Of a stretch of DNA of 31,182 nucleotides, positions 15,995 to 23,452 are shown in pieces. Made by a program: the position numbers and the translations under genes. The DNA is from Anaerolineaceae bacterium (GTDB taxonomy: Bacteria; Chloroflexota; Anaerolineae; Anaerolineales; Anaerolineaceae), in the NCBI GenBank assembly GCA_014860845.1, contig JACZIY010000331.1, forward strand, positions 1 to 31,182. Reading direction: 5' to 3'. Under the pieces are notes generated by a model. That model was not told where the DNA came from, made no database searches, and saw only the letters and a program-made list of their open reading frames with translations. Every line of letters starts with the position of its first letter. Positions within the stretch are counted from its first letter, which is position 1.

Positions 15995-16582
15995 ATGAAG
16001 CGTAAATCTATACCCATATTTGGTTCAATTAAACATCTGGTTATATTTGGTTCAGTCATGGTGGTAGCATGGGTGCTCTGGACCATTCTGCTGATTTACA
16101 TTTGGCCGCACTTTGTAAATAATTTCTATAAAAAAGCGGTCCTTAAACAAGGATTTGGTGATGGGCCTATTCCGGTCAATACGCTCTATACGGAACCTCA
16201 ATTACTCTTTGCGGAACCCATTACTTCGCAGCCCAGCTCGAGTTCGAAGTTGATGATGACCGGAGTCAACCATGATACGCTCCTGACAGTCGCCTGGTTG
16301 GACCTCAGCCAAGGGCCGCAAGTACTGCATGTGCGGGATTTCTCCGGGCGTTATTACAGTGTGCAGTTCAGTGATCCGTTTGACGTCAACTTCGCTTATG
16401 TGGGAACACGCACCACGGGAACGCAAACGGGTGACTATCTCATCACAGGACCAGAATGGCAAGGAACAGTACCAGATGGCATGAAACAGATTTCCTCACC
16501 GAACAACTTGGTGCTTGTTATCGGACGGGTGCTTGTGGAAAGTGATAGCGACCTGTCAACTGCCTATGACCTCTCTAAATAG
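15995..16582 (+). CDS. DUF1254 membrane-anchored protein, copy 1, C-terminally clipped
   Basis: 195 residues with an N-terminal helix (about 17-38) and a DUF1254 domain outside: GFGDGPIPVNTLYTEPQ, GVNHDTLLTVAWLDLSQGPQVLHV, GRYYSVQFSDP, GDYLITGPEWQG, GRVLVESDSDLSTAYDLSK. The paralogue at 17293 continues with QIQLTPFSD. Here the same point has TAG followed in frame by codons for IQLTPLN and TAA, so a CAG-to-TAG change has removed about nine residues. That tail is short and the fold is probably intact. It follows the DUF1214 copy by 6 nt. Function unknown; the split pair presumably forms one complex, by inference from the fused homologues. Confidence 0.87.
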   Translation: MKRKSIPIFGSIKHLVIFGSVMVVAWVLWTILLIYIWPHFVNNFYKKAVLKQGFGDGPIPVNTLYTEPQLLFAEPITSQPSSSSKLMMTGVNHDTLLTVAWLDLSQGPQVLHVRDFSGRYYSVQFSDPFDVNFAYVGTRTTGTQTGDYLITGPEWQGTVPDGMKQISSPNNLVLVIGRVLVESDSDLSTAYDLSK

Positions 16583-16624
16583 ATCCAATTAACCCCATTG
16601 AACTAAAAATGATAGGATAACAAT

Positions 16625-17290
16625 ATGAACAAATATTACTCTTACTATGCGATCTTCATTGGTGCTGTATGCGTGTATTTTCTTACCCGCACCGCCCTAT
16701 TCCCCCAGAATATGCTCTTGCGGAATGCCATCATCCAGGGAGCACTGATCGGGTTCGGCCTGGCTTTTGTATCAGCCCAGATTTACGCGAGGATCATCGC
16801 CAGGAAGGTCAACGGCTGGATCACCGTGTACGGCCTGGGCGATCCGGAAAATGGCATGTTTCTGCGCGCCGCCCATGCCCAACTCTTTCCAGGCCCGGTC
16901 AACACAGCAGAGGAAGCCATGTATTGGTGGACGCATGCGGATGGTGCAGGCCATGCCCTCACGGGGGCGAACGAGTACGTCATGCACTTCCCGGCTGGAG
17001 GCTTGCCACCGAACGAAGCCTTCTGGTCGATCACGATGGGGGATGCTAAAAACCAATACGTGGCAAATCCGCTCAACCGCTACAGCATCAGCGATCGCAC
17101 TGGTCTTATTCCCAACCACGACGGGTCGGTGGATATCCACATCCGGAAAGAAGCTCCAGCGGGGAAAGAGTCCAACTGGCTCCCCGCGCCTTCAGGCAAT
17201 TTTATCCTCTGGTTGCGCGTTTACATTCCCGGTGAGGATATCTTAAAGGGCAAGTATACGGTTCCGCCAGTCCTCAAAGTGAGTCGATAA
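16625..17290 (+). CDS. DUF1214 membrane-anchored protein, copy 2
   Basis: 221 residues, very similar to the protein encoded at 15386. Shared blocks include MYW, YVMHFPAGGLPPNEAFWSIT, NPLNRYSISDRTGLIP, DGSVDIHI and ESNWLPAPSGNFILWLRVYIP. It differs by a longer N-terminus with an extra hydrophobic segment (residues about 3-25) before the second helix (about 33-54), suggesting a two-helix anchor. ATG 16625 follows AGGATAACAAT. The stop is 2 nt before the next start, so translation is probably coupled to the DUF1254 copy 2 gene. The third codon positions look more GC-rich than in copy 1, so the duplication is not very recent or one copy was acquired. Confidence 0.88.
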   Translation: MNKYYSYYAIFIGAVCVYFLTRTALFPQNMLLRNAIIQGALIGFGLAFVSAQIYARIIARKVNGWITVYGLGDPENGMFLRAAHAQLFPGPVNTAEEAMYWWTHADGAGHALTGANEYVMHFPAGGLPPNEAFWSITMGDAKNQYVANPLNRYSISDRTGLIPNHDGSVDIHIRKEAPAGKESNWLPAPSGNFILWLRVYIPGEDILKGKYTVPPVLKVSR

Positions 17291-17292
17291 CT

Positions 17293-17868
17293 ATGAATAA
17301 TCCGAATTTATTGATCTTCGCTGTTGTGGTGGTCGTAGTATGGTGCCTGATTACATACTTTTGGCCGAGAATGCTTCTATCGGTCTTCAAAAGGGGGTTC
17401 CTCAGATATGGGCTCGGCGAGGGTCCTGTCCCGATCAACACACTCTGTACGCAACCTCAAGCGCTTTTTGCAGATCCCCTCAATGCGCCTGCTTCAGCTC
17501 CAAAGGTAATCACCTCGGGTGTGAACCATGACACGCTCCTGACGGCTGGCTGGCTGGATCTGATTAAGGGATCACAGATACTGCACGTACCAGAAATGCA
17601 TGGTCGCTACTACAGTGTGCAGTTTACCGATCCGACAAAAAACACTGTTTTTGCCTACGTTGGAAAACGGACCACCGGTACGCAATCGGGAGACTACCTC
17701 ATCACAGGACCCGGCTGGAAGGGAAAAGCCCCGGATGGTATGAAGCAGATCACCTCACCAAAAAATGGAGTGATGGTGATCGGGCGAGTGCTGGTAGAAA
17801 GTGATAGTGACCTGCCAGAAGCTTATGACCTTTCGAAGCAAATTCAATTGACTCCATTTAGCGACTGA
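17293..17868 (+). CDS. DUF1254 membrane-anchored protein, copy 2
   Basis: 191 residues. An N-terminal helix (about 6-24) is followed by the DUF1254 domain: GLGEGPVPINTLCTQPQ, GVNHDTLLTAGWLDLIKG, GRYYSVQFTDPTKN, YVGKRTTGTQSGDYLITGPGW, VLVESDSDLPEAYDLSKQIQLTPFSD. It keeps the C-terminal tail that copy 1 has lost to a stop codon. It starts 2 nt after the DUF1214 copy 2 stop and closes the four-gene DUF1214-DUF1254-DUF1214-DUF1254 array. No terminator hairpin is obvious after it; the next gene has its own promoter. Confidence 0.88.
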   Translation: MNNPNLLIFAVVVVVVWCLITYFWPRMLLSVFKRGFLRYGLGEGPVPINTLCTQPQALFADPLNAPASAPKVITSGVNHDTLLTAGWLDLIKGSQILHVPEMHGRYYSVQFTDPTKNTVFAYVGKRTTGTQSGDYLITGPGWKGKAPDGMKQITSPKNGVMVIGRVLVESDSDLPEAYDLSKQIQLTPFSD

Positions 17869-17908
17869 CAGATCAGCTAGTAGAAGTTAATTCCTGTATT
17901 TTCTTCCA

Positions 17909-17938
17909 TTGACCGGGTAGTTTGGAAAATGGTATGAT
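17909..17938 (+). promoter_or_regulatory. sigma-70-type promoter
   Basis: TTGACC (17909-17914), an 18-bp spacer and TATGAT (17933-17938), 39 bp before the start at 17978. Confidence 0.6.
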
Positions 17939-17977
17939 GGTAATTATCTGCTCATCTTGTTGGATTGGGAGGTAAAG

Positions 17978-18295
17978 ATGAAAAGCGCAACCTTCTGGAA
18001 TGTTACAGTGCCACGAATAATGACATTTTATTCCATAGCAATTTTTGCGATTTTATGGATCGGGTTCTTCGTCGCGTTGATTGTCGATAAAGCCTGGTTG
18101 GATATCCTTTGGAACTGGCTACGAGACTTACCTCTATGGCAGGAGATCATCGCCTGGGTGCTATTTCTGCCCATCAGCGTTGGTTTATGGATCTGGGAAT
18201 CGTCATGGCCAATGATTTTGCGCTGGTTGGCAACAGCGGGATTGGTGGGTTGGACGCTGCTGCCAATATCCAATTTGATCAAAGGGAAGCCGTAG
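17978..18295 (+). CDS. small three-helix membrane protein, unknown family
   Basis: 105 residues, not recognised. Hydrophobic helices at about 15-36, 54-74 and 78-98 are rich in Trp (WNWLRDLPLWQE, WIWESSWPMILRW), and the C-terminus is short and basic (IKGKP). I chose ATG 17978 because GGAGG sits 5 nt upstream; the frame is open seven codons further to a TTG at 17957 without such a site. A promoter at 17909-17938 precedes it, and the VanZ-like gene follows after 33 nt on the same strand, so the two probably share a transcript. Confidence 0.7.
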   Translation: MKSATFWNVTVPRIMTFYSIAIFAILWIGFFVALIVDKAWLDILWNWLRDLPLWQEIIAWVLFLPISVGLWIWESSWPMILRWLATAGLVGWTLLPISNLIKGKP

Positions 18296-18328
18296 GAAAT
18301 TTACCCAACAAGAGAAAGTCCTTTGAGC

Positions 18329-18739
18329 ATGCTATTTGGTTCAGTAAAGCGCCTGGGAATCATTTTTGGCATTTGGGTGCTGACAGTTGCTGTACACATT
18401 TTCAGAGTGGGGAGTTATTTACAGGGTGAGTGGTTCAATTTGTACTACAGTTACTTCTCCGATATCATTCTTCCTTTCACCTTCTATTTTTTGATTTGTG
18501 TGAGCGTGATCCAGTTACCTTTCTTGCGACATTGGGCAGTCAAGACGGCGATTGTGTTTGTTGTACCGGCAATCGCTGAAACCGCACAGTATTTCGGCAT
18601 GTATGCGTCAGGGGTTACTTTTGATCCGCTGGATTACCTGGCATATGCCATGGGTGCGTTGGCAGCAGCGGCTGTGGATGTAAGGGTGTTTTCGAAGTTG
18701 TTTAACTTTTGGAATGAACATAAAAAGGCTCAAGGCTGA
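18329..18739 (+). CDS. VanZ-like membrane protein
   Basis: 136 residues with four hydrophobic helices (about 8-26, 45-62, 69-86, 103-118). The second half has the VanZ-type pattern AETAQYFG...TFDPLDYLAYAMGALAAAAVD, that is ExxQ, then DxxDxxA and a Gly/Ala-rich last helix. VanZ homologues are small envelope proteins; the name comes from teicoplanin resistance, but most members have no known role. ATG 18329 is preferred to TTG 18323 because the weak GAGAAAG site is better spaced from it. It ends 29 bp from the convergent minus-strand genes and its stop is followed by an AAGGCTGA microsatellite. Confidence 0.7.
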   Translation: MLFGSVKRLGIIFGIWVLTVAVHIFRVGSYLQGEWFNLYYSYFSDIILPFTFYFLICVSVIQLPFLRHWAVKTAIVFVVPAIAETAQYFGMYASGVTFDPLDYLAYAMGALAAAAVDVRVFSKLFNFWNEHKKAQG

Positions 18740-18757
18740 AGGCAAAAAGCTGAAAAG
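18722..18757 (+). repeat. AAGGCTGA degenerate microsatellite
   Basis: AAAAAGGCTCAAGGCTGAAGG, then CAAAAAGCTGAAAAG: four to five imperfect units starting at the end of the VanZ-like gene, including its stop codon. Confidence 0.55.
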
Positions 18758-18768
18758 ACGCAGAAATT

Positions 18769-19092
18769 TTAATTCGATTCAGGCTGCCAGCTCTTTTTCC
18801 GATTTCGGATGAGTTGGTAAACACTGATCAGGATAAATACGACTGACATTAGAAAAAGTATATAGTACCAATTCATTCCTTTACCACGGAAAATCCAACC
18901 TGCGCCAAATAAGGCAATACCTGATATAAATAGAATGATTGGTTTCTTTTTTTTGATGGCAAAAAAAAACATGCAACTGCCCCCAAATAGGTAAATCGTT
19001 AAAAATAAAATATCAAACCACCAGATTGAGAGGAAGCTTAAGTTGCGATCATAAGAGTCGCCGATTTTCAGATCCTGGCTCTCAATTACCAA
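18769..19092 (-). CDS. membrane tail/ORF behind the M23 lipoprotein, possibly its frameshifted C-terminus
   Basis: An open frame gives VIESQDLKIGDSYDRNL followed by three to four strongly hydrophobic helices (IWWFDILFLTIYLFGG, PIILFISGIALFGAG, YYILFLMSVVFILISVY) and the basic end RNRKKSWQPESN. The frame stays open back to 19380 but there it is an Arg-rich shadow of the M23 gene. The only start near the junction is TTG 19092, which overlaps the M23 stop (19088-19086) and has no ribosome site. Either a short coupled gene, or the former C-terminal part of the M23 protein after a frameshift. The hydrophobic pattern makes it look coding. Confidence 0.4.
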   Translation of the reverse strand: MVIESQDLKIGDSYDRNLSFLSIWWFDILFLTIYLFGGSCMFFFAIKKKKPIILFISGIALFGAGWIFRGKGMNWYYILFLMSVVFILISVYQLIRNRKKSWQPESN

Positions 19093-19730
19093 AGACGGCT
19101 GTAACCAACCCAGGTCCTGGGGACATTGTCTGATCCAACCCGCCATCCAGCGCCACTCTCTATTGCCCGGATAATCCGCCCGTTGACCACACGCACCCCA
19201 AAATGCAGGTGGGTAATCAGGGGGTATTCTTTGCTTCCGCCGTTCTCGTCCGAATCGCCTAAGTATCCGATTAACTCTCCTTTCTGAACCGGGCCTTTCT
19301 TTATGCTCCAGCGACTGGGACTGAGATGTCCATAAAGAGAATAGATGTTCGCTTGCGGATGGTCGATAATTATCAGCCAACCATATCCTCCCATTGGTCC
19401 GGAAAAGCTGACTTTTCCATCCGCCATGGCAAACACTGGGCTACCGGCTGGCTGGAAACCATCTTCCGCAGCATGATACTCAAATCCGTCTGGTGTGCTA
19501 CCTTGGCCAGCAAATTCTGTGGTGTATGATGATTTCATTTGAAAGAAGCGGGGATCATCTAATGGAAATTGGAAAGGGACATTTGGATTGTTATAGTAGT
19601 TCTTCGTCTCAGACAGATCAACCTGTACGGGTGGCGGACAGGATTCGGGGTTTTCAGCACATCCTGCCAGACCAAATAATATGAAGCCAATCACAACCAG
19701 ATAAAGATTACCTGTATGGATGATTTTCAT
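19086..19730 (-). CDS. M23 family metallopeptidase lipoprotein
   Basis: 214 residues with a lipoprotein signal: hydrophobic segment 9-20 and lipobox LAGC with Cys24. The M23 (lysostaphin/LytM) domain follows: EYHAAEDG supplies the HxxxD zinc ligands His86 and Asp90, YGHLS gives His135, and HLHFGVR gives His174 and His176. All expected ligands are present, so an active cell-wall endopeptidase (or carrier-type M23 protein) anchored outside the membrane is likely. ATG 19730 has a weak AGAGAGAATTTAA upstream. The C-terminus RTWVGYSRLW ends abruptly while a membrane-helix frame continues in another phase. It is convergent with the VanZ-like gene. Confidence 0.88.
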   Translation of the reverse strand: MKIIHTGNLYLVVIGFILFGLAGCAENPESCPPPVQVDLSETKNYYNNPNVPFQFPLDDPRFFQMKSSYTTEFAGQGSTPDGFEYHAAEDGFQPAGSPVFAMADGKVSFSGPMGGYGWLIIIDHPQANIYSLYGHLSPSRWSIKKGPVQKGELIGYLGDSDENGGSKEYPLITHLHFGVRVVNGRIIRAIESGAGWRVGSDNVPRTWVGYSRLW

Positions 19731-20042
19731 TTAAATTCTCTCTTTCCTTATAATTCACGGTGTCATGCCGCAGCCTATATGATTGAAAGGAATATTGTTG
19801 CATTGAAATCTGAATGGAGATTCAAATTTTGTGTATTATCGCCACGACACCTGGTTTATTACATCAAAACATTGTGCATTTCTCTTAAATTATTATACAG
19901 GGGTTAGCAAATGAAAAAAAATTCTAATCGATCCAGGTATGAAGGTTTAGAAGATTTTTATATAATTAATTTGGATTTGATCAATTCGTGAAATGGAGAA
20001 CGGCTGACTAAACTAAAGAAAATTTCGACATTTATCTTTCCA
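19731..20042. other. AT-rich intergenic region
   Basis: No firm gene. A 26-codon frame at 19911-19991 (MKKNSNRSRYEG...) has an AGGGG 7 nt before its ATG, too little to call. I see no hairpin or repeat that stands out. Confidence 0.4.
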
Positions 20043-20840
20043 ATGAATCGCCCTTATCGTTGGCGAACTGTAGCGATTCTGGTCGGGTTGTACTTTCTTG
20101 GCAATTTAGCTGGCATTCCTCTTTTGATCAGAACAGGCGTGCCAATTGAACCATTCTGGTTTTGGGGTGTGGCGACACTGATCTCAGCGGTGTTTATTTC
20201 CTTCAGTCTGTGGATGGCGACTCGGTCTGGATTATGCGCACCGATATTAGAAGGCTACCTTTCCAAAGAGAAATTTTCAGGTTGGCTGCGCAACGGAATG
20301 GCATTGACAGTATTGATGCTAGTGGTCGCAATGCCGTTCAGTTTGGCTGTCAATCTGGAGGCTAAAACTTCGTCTTATCCGTGGGCTTGGGAGTTGCTCC
20401 TGGCATCTTTCAAAGCTGGGACGGTGGAGGAGATTGTTAACCGGTTGTTCCTGATGACTTTATTGGTCTGGTTAGGAAAGTTCTTCTTTAGGGATGCGGA
20501 TGGTCATCCGACCAAAGTGGTGTATTGGCTAGCAATTCTATTAACAGGTTTGATCTTTGGTTGGGCTCATGTGGATGCCAGATTAGGAAATCCTGAGGTG
20601 CCTCTGTGGGGATTAATGGTGGTGATGGTATTAAATACCGGTTTGGGGGTGTATTTTGGTTGGTTGTACTGGCGCTTGGGCTTGGAGTGGGCGATTCTGG
20701 CACACTTTTTGTTTGATGCTATTCTCAGCATGATTATAGTGCCGGTCTATTTATTGGGTAATCCGGCGGTATGGGTGATTTTGGTTGTGGGGTTGTTGGT
20801 TGCAGGGTTTATGGCATTAAGATATCTGGGGAGCGAATAA
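20043..20840 (+). CDS. CPBP family intramembrane metalloprotease (CPBP-2)
   Basis: 265 residues with six to eight hydrophobic helices. Motif 1 is EEIVNR (Glu129, Glu130, Arg134), motif 2 is FGWAH (Phe172-His176), motif 3 is HFLFD (His221 with Asp225 where family members usually have Asn). The catalytic Glu pair and both His are kept, so activity is plausible. ATG 20043 has no clear ribosome site; the sequence directly upstream is TTATCTTTCCA. It converges on the MbtH-like gene with only 6 bp between the stops. Substrate unknown. Confidence 0.87.
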   Translation: MNRPYRWRTVAILVGLYFLGNLAGIPLLIRTGVPIEPFWFWGVATLISAVFISFSLWMATRSGLCAPILEGYLSKEKFSGWLRNGMALTVLMLVVAMPFSLAVNLEAKTSSYPWAWELLLASFKAGTVEEIVNRLFLMTLLVWLGKFFFRDADGHPTKVVYWLAILLTGLIFGWAHVDARLGNPEVPLWGLMVVMVLNTGLGVYFGWLYWRLGLEWAILAHFLFDAILSMIIVPVYLLGNPAVWVILVVGLLVAGFMALRYLGSE

Positions 20841-20846
20841 CTCGCA

Positions 20847-21053
20847 TTATCCTCTTAGATTCTTTAAAATTCGTTCTTTGTCACTGAGCCGCATGTCTGT
20901 CCAGACTTCTTCGATGAATTTCAGGCAGACGCTCTCGGTACCGATTTTGCCAACTTCTTTCCAACCAATGGAAGGCGTTTGGGATGCTGGAATGATCGCA
21001 TATTGTTCTTCGTGATTGATCACAACTTTATAGTTACCCGTTCGTAAAGACAT
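20847..21053 (-). CDS. orphan MbtH-like protein, divergent
   Basis: 68 residues. The pattern YKVVINHEEQYAIIPA...PSIGWKEVGKIG...CLKFIEEVWTDMR follows the MbtH fold signature (NxExQxSxWPxxxxxPxGWxxxG...CLxxIxxxWTDMRPxSLR). Two departures stand out: the Trp of the SLWP position is Ile (AIIP), and the C-terminal RPxSLR is replaced by RLSDKERI. MbtH proteins normally bind and activate adenylation domains of non-ribosomal peptide synthetases, and none is encoded in this window, so the partner is elsewhere or the role has changed. ATG 21053 has GGAGG 4 nt upstream. It is divergent from the acetyltransferase gene at 21187. Confidence 0.8.
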   Translation of the reverse strand: MSLRTGNYKVVINHEEQYAIIPASQTPSIGWKEVGKIGTESVCLKFIEEVWTDMRLSDKERILKNLRG

Positions 21054-21186
21054 ATTTCCTCCTTGTCCATCACTTCATTTTGATTAGTATTATATATGAT
21101 TGTAACGGGTGGGTAGTCCATTTGTATGGGGGACCGAAAAGAATAAAGGTATAAAATTAATTATCTATTTGAAACGAAGGAGCAGC

Positions 21187-21822
21187 ATGGAAATCTTAAT
21201 CAGGCCAGAAACTGAAAACGATTATTTTGAAAACGAGCATGTTACCCGTGAAGCCTTCTGGAATCTATACGTTCCAGGGTGTAATGAACATTACCTGGTA
21301 CATATCCTGCGGAAGCATGCCGATTACCTGCTGGAATTCAGTTTTGTGGCTGAGCATGAGAACAGGATCATTGGCAATATTTTTTACGCTCGTTCACATG
21401 TGATCAATGAAGACAATGGTAGGCTCGATACCTTGACCTTTGGCCCGGTCAGCGTCTTGCCTGAATACCAGCGCAAAGGAGTGGGGACCGCATTGATCCA
21501 GCATACGGTGGATATCGCCAGGCAGAAAAAGTATCCAGCGATCATAATTTATGGCTCTCCCAGCAATTATTGCAAGCATGGCTTCAAGAATTGCAAAGAT
21601 TACCAGATCAGCACGGTAGATGGTCGCTATCATTATGCCATGTTGGTGTTGGAATTGCAGAAGGATGTATTTCAAAACCATTCCTGGCAATATTACGATA
21701 GTGCTGTTTATAACATCAACGATGCCGACGTGGAGGAATATGATCGCAGATTTCCTCCCAAGGTCAAGGAATATCGCTACACCCAGGAAGAATTCGCCAT
21801 CGCAGTACGGGCAACTTTGTGA
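21187..21822 (+). CDS. GNAT family N-acetyltransferase (YhbS-like)
   Basis: 211 residues. GNAT enzymes move an acetyl group from acetyl-CoA to an amine. The acetyl-CoA motif A is VLPEYQRKGVGTALI (about 90-104), with the QRKGVG pyrophosphate loop. Motif B reads IIIYGSPSNYCKHGFKNCKDY, the GxxxYYxxFGF-type end seen in YhbS-like (COG3153) acetyltransferases. A further C-terminal segment of about 60 residues (DVFQNHSWQYYDSAVYN...EEYDRRFPPK) may cover the substrate site. I chose ATG 21187 because AAGGAG lies 4 nt upstream; the frame extends back to 21109 without support. A palindrome and 57 nt separate it from the aminotransferase. Confidence 0.88.
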   Translation: MEILIRPETENDYFENEHVTREAFWNLYVPGCNEHYLVHILRKHADYLLEFSFVAEHENRIIGNIFYARSHVINEDNGRLDTLTFGPVSVLPEYQRKGVGTALIQHTVDIARQKKYPAIIIYGSPSNYCKHGFKNCKDYQISTVDGRYHYAMLVLELQKDVFQNHSWQYYDSAVYNINDADVEEYDRRFPPKVKEYRYTQEEFAIAVRATL

Positions 21823-21835
21823 GAGGTAGAAAAGG

Positions 21836-21863
21836 GTAGGGTGCGTCAGAGACGGCACCCTAC
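21836..21863 (+). repeat. GTAGGGTGC palindrome in the intercistronic gap
   Basis: GTAGGGTGCGTC, AGA, then GACGGCACCCTAC: 12-bp arms with one bulged G. It is related in style to the GTAGGGGCG palindromes. Without a T-run it is more REP-like than a terminator. Confidence 0.7.
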
Positions 21864-21879
21864 AAGGATAGAGGGATCT

Positions 21880-22995
21880 ATGAAAATTTCACCTTTTTTG
21901 ACAGAGCATTTTTACGCTCAATATGAATTTACCACACCTTACCAGTTATGTAATTCCGATTGCGAAACATTAACCGTGGAAGAATTACTGAAAATGGCGA
22001 ACGTATCCTGGCAGGAATTTGGCAAATTATCGCTGGGGTATACGGAAACGCTTGGAAATCCAGAATTAAGAAAACAAATTTCTGCAACTTACCTGAGCGT
22101 GCATCCATCCGAAGTGATTGTGCTGGGAACCCCGGTGGAAGGCATATATTTGGTAGCCCGGGCTGTGCTTGATCCGGGTGATGAAGTGATTGTTTTATCA
22201 CCTGCTTACGATGCCTTGATCAATATATTTGAGCATGTAGTTGGAGCTTCACATGTGAAAAAGTGGGAATTTATTCCCGGAGATAACTACTGGGAATTGG
22301 ATTTTTCACAATTGCAGCGAATGATCTCCCCCCAAACAAAGTTGTTGGTGGTTAACTTTCCTCACAATCCAACCGGATATTTACCTTCCCAGTCCCAATT
22401 GGAAGAATTGGCGCGTTTAACCGAACAGCATAACATGGTTTTGTTTTGTGATGAAATGTATTTTGGGCTGGTTCATTCGGGAAACCAGGAAATCAAATCG
22501 GCTATTGACGTTACTCCTCAGGCGATCGTGTTATCCGGTTTATCCAAAACATATGGTTTGCCTGGATTACGAACTGGCTGGCTGATCGTGAAGGATGAAG
22601 CAATACGAAAGAATCTGATCAACTGGAAGTTTTATACGAGTATTTGTCCACCAGCGCCGTCAGAGTTTTTAGCCCAGGCTGCATTAAAAGTTCGCAGCCA
22701 GTTAATAGAGCGAAGCATTATGCTAATTGAACAAAATCTTCAATTAGCTGAGGATTTCTTTCAGCGTTGGCCAGATTTATTCAAATGGCGCAAACCCATG
22801 GCTGGACCGGTTGCCCTGGTTCACATGAATGTTGACTCGGTTACCCGATTTGCCGATGAGCTGGCAGAAAAGGCAGGGGTACTCATTCAACCAGCGCTGA
22901 CATTGGGGTCTACAGATCAGTACCTGCGTATGGGATTTGGCAGGGCAGCATTTCCTGAAGCGCTGGAAAAGTTCGAAGCTTACCTTCATCAATAA
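21880..22995 (+). CDS. PLP-dependent aminotransferase, class I/II
   Basis: 371 residues, fold-type I. Visible elements are YTETLGNPELRKQI (N-terminal helix), NFPHNPTG (159-166, the Asn of the PLP ring), DEMYFG (Asp191, Tyr194), SGLSKTYGLPGLRTGW with the Schiff-base Lys223 and Arg231, and a C-terminal LRMGFGRA whose Arg should bind the substrate carboxylate. It lacks the longer small-domain N-terminus of AspC-type enzymes. Amino-acid specificity cannot be read. ATG 21880 follows GAGGGATCT; an upstream extension to 21841 would translate the palindrome and is rejected. It may share a transcript with the acetyltransferase gene. Confidence 0.9.
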   Translation: MKISPFLTEHFYAQYEFTTPYQLCNSDCETLTVEELLKMANVSWQEFGKLSLGYTETLGNPELRKQISATYLSVHPSEVIVLGTPVEGIYLVARAVLDPGDEVIVLSPAYDALINIFEHVVGASHVKKWEFIPGDNYWELDFSQLQRMISPQTKLLVVNFPHNPTGYLPSQSQLEELARLTEQHNMVLFCDEMYFGLVHSGNQEIKSAIDVTPQAIVLSGLSKTYGLPGLRTGWLIVKDEAIRKNLINWKFYTSICPPAPSEFLAQAALKVRSQLIERSIMLIEQNLQLAEDFFQRWPDLFKWRKPMAGPVALVHMNVDSVTRFADELAEKAGVLIQPALTLGSTDQYLRMGFGRAAFPEALEKFEAYLHQ

Positions 22996-23033
22996 TGGAA
23001 ATGAGCAAAAAATAGAAAAAATTGGAGAAAAGC

Positions 23034-23414
23034 ATGCTAACTTTTTCAAATAAAACTGCATATAAACTCGCCATTGCTGGTTCGTTTGCCGCTACATTAA
23101 TGTTGATCTGGTTGAGCCTGGGGGTCGGGATTATTGGAGCCGATGGTGACCCTGCCAACCTGATGTATTTTGGGGTGGTCGCCATCGGTATAATTGGTGC
23201 CATTGTTACACGCTTGCGACCCATTGGAATGATACGTGTCCCGCTGGTGATGGCGTTCGTCCAGGCTTTAATTACCGGCATTACCTTGATTGGAAAGTTG
23301 GGATTGCCCTATAGTGGTCCGCTGGAAATCTTGTTGCTGAATGGGTTCTTTATGGTTGTGTTTATCGGAGCAGCCTGGTTGTTTCGGCGGGCAGCGAGTG
23401 GGCAACAAGTATAG
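23034..23414 (+). CDS. four-helix membrane protein, unknown function
   Basis: 126 residues with four hydrophobic helices (about 9-33, 42-58, 66-85, 96-116) and a conserved-looking GIIGADGDPANLMYFG loop after helix 1, then AWLFRRAASGQQV at the end. I have an impression of homologous small membrane proteins in diverse bacteria but know no function. ATG 23034 has GGAGA 6 nt upstream; TTG 23022 is the in-frame alternative. It begins 38 nt after the aminotransferase stop on the same strand. Confidence 0.75.
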   Translation: MLTFSNKTAYKLAIAGSFAATLMLIWLSLGVGIIGADGDPANLMYFGVVAIGIIGAIVTRLRPIGMIRVPLVMAFVQALITGITLIGKLGLPYSGPLEILLLNGFFMVVFIGAAWLFRRAASGQQV

Positions 23415-23452
23415 CGGGTTAAATCCAAAGGAAGATAAAAGAAGCGATGGCA

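Noticed and set aside
16772..17246. Overlapping frames on both strands in the DUF1214 copy 2 gene
   Set aside because: They are shadows of a gene whose paralogue at 15386 confirms the reading frame.
19716..19907. 63-codon plus-strand frame between the M23 and CPBP-2 genes
   Set aside because: It overlaps the start of the M23 gene and has no ribosome site or recognisable composition.
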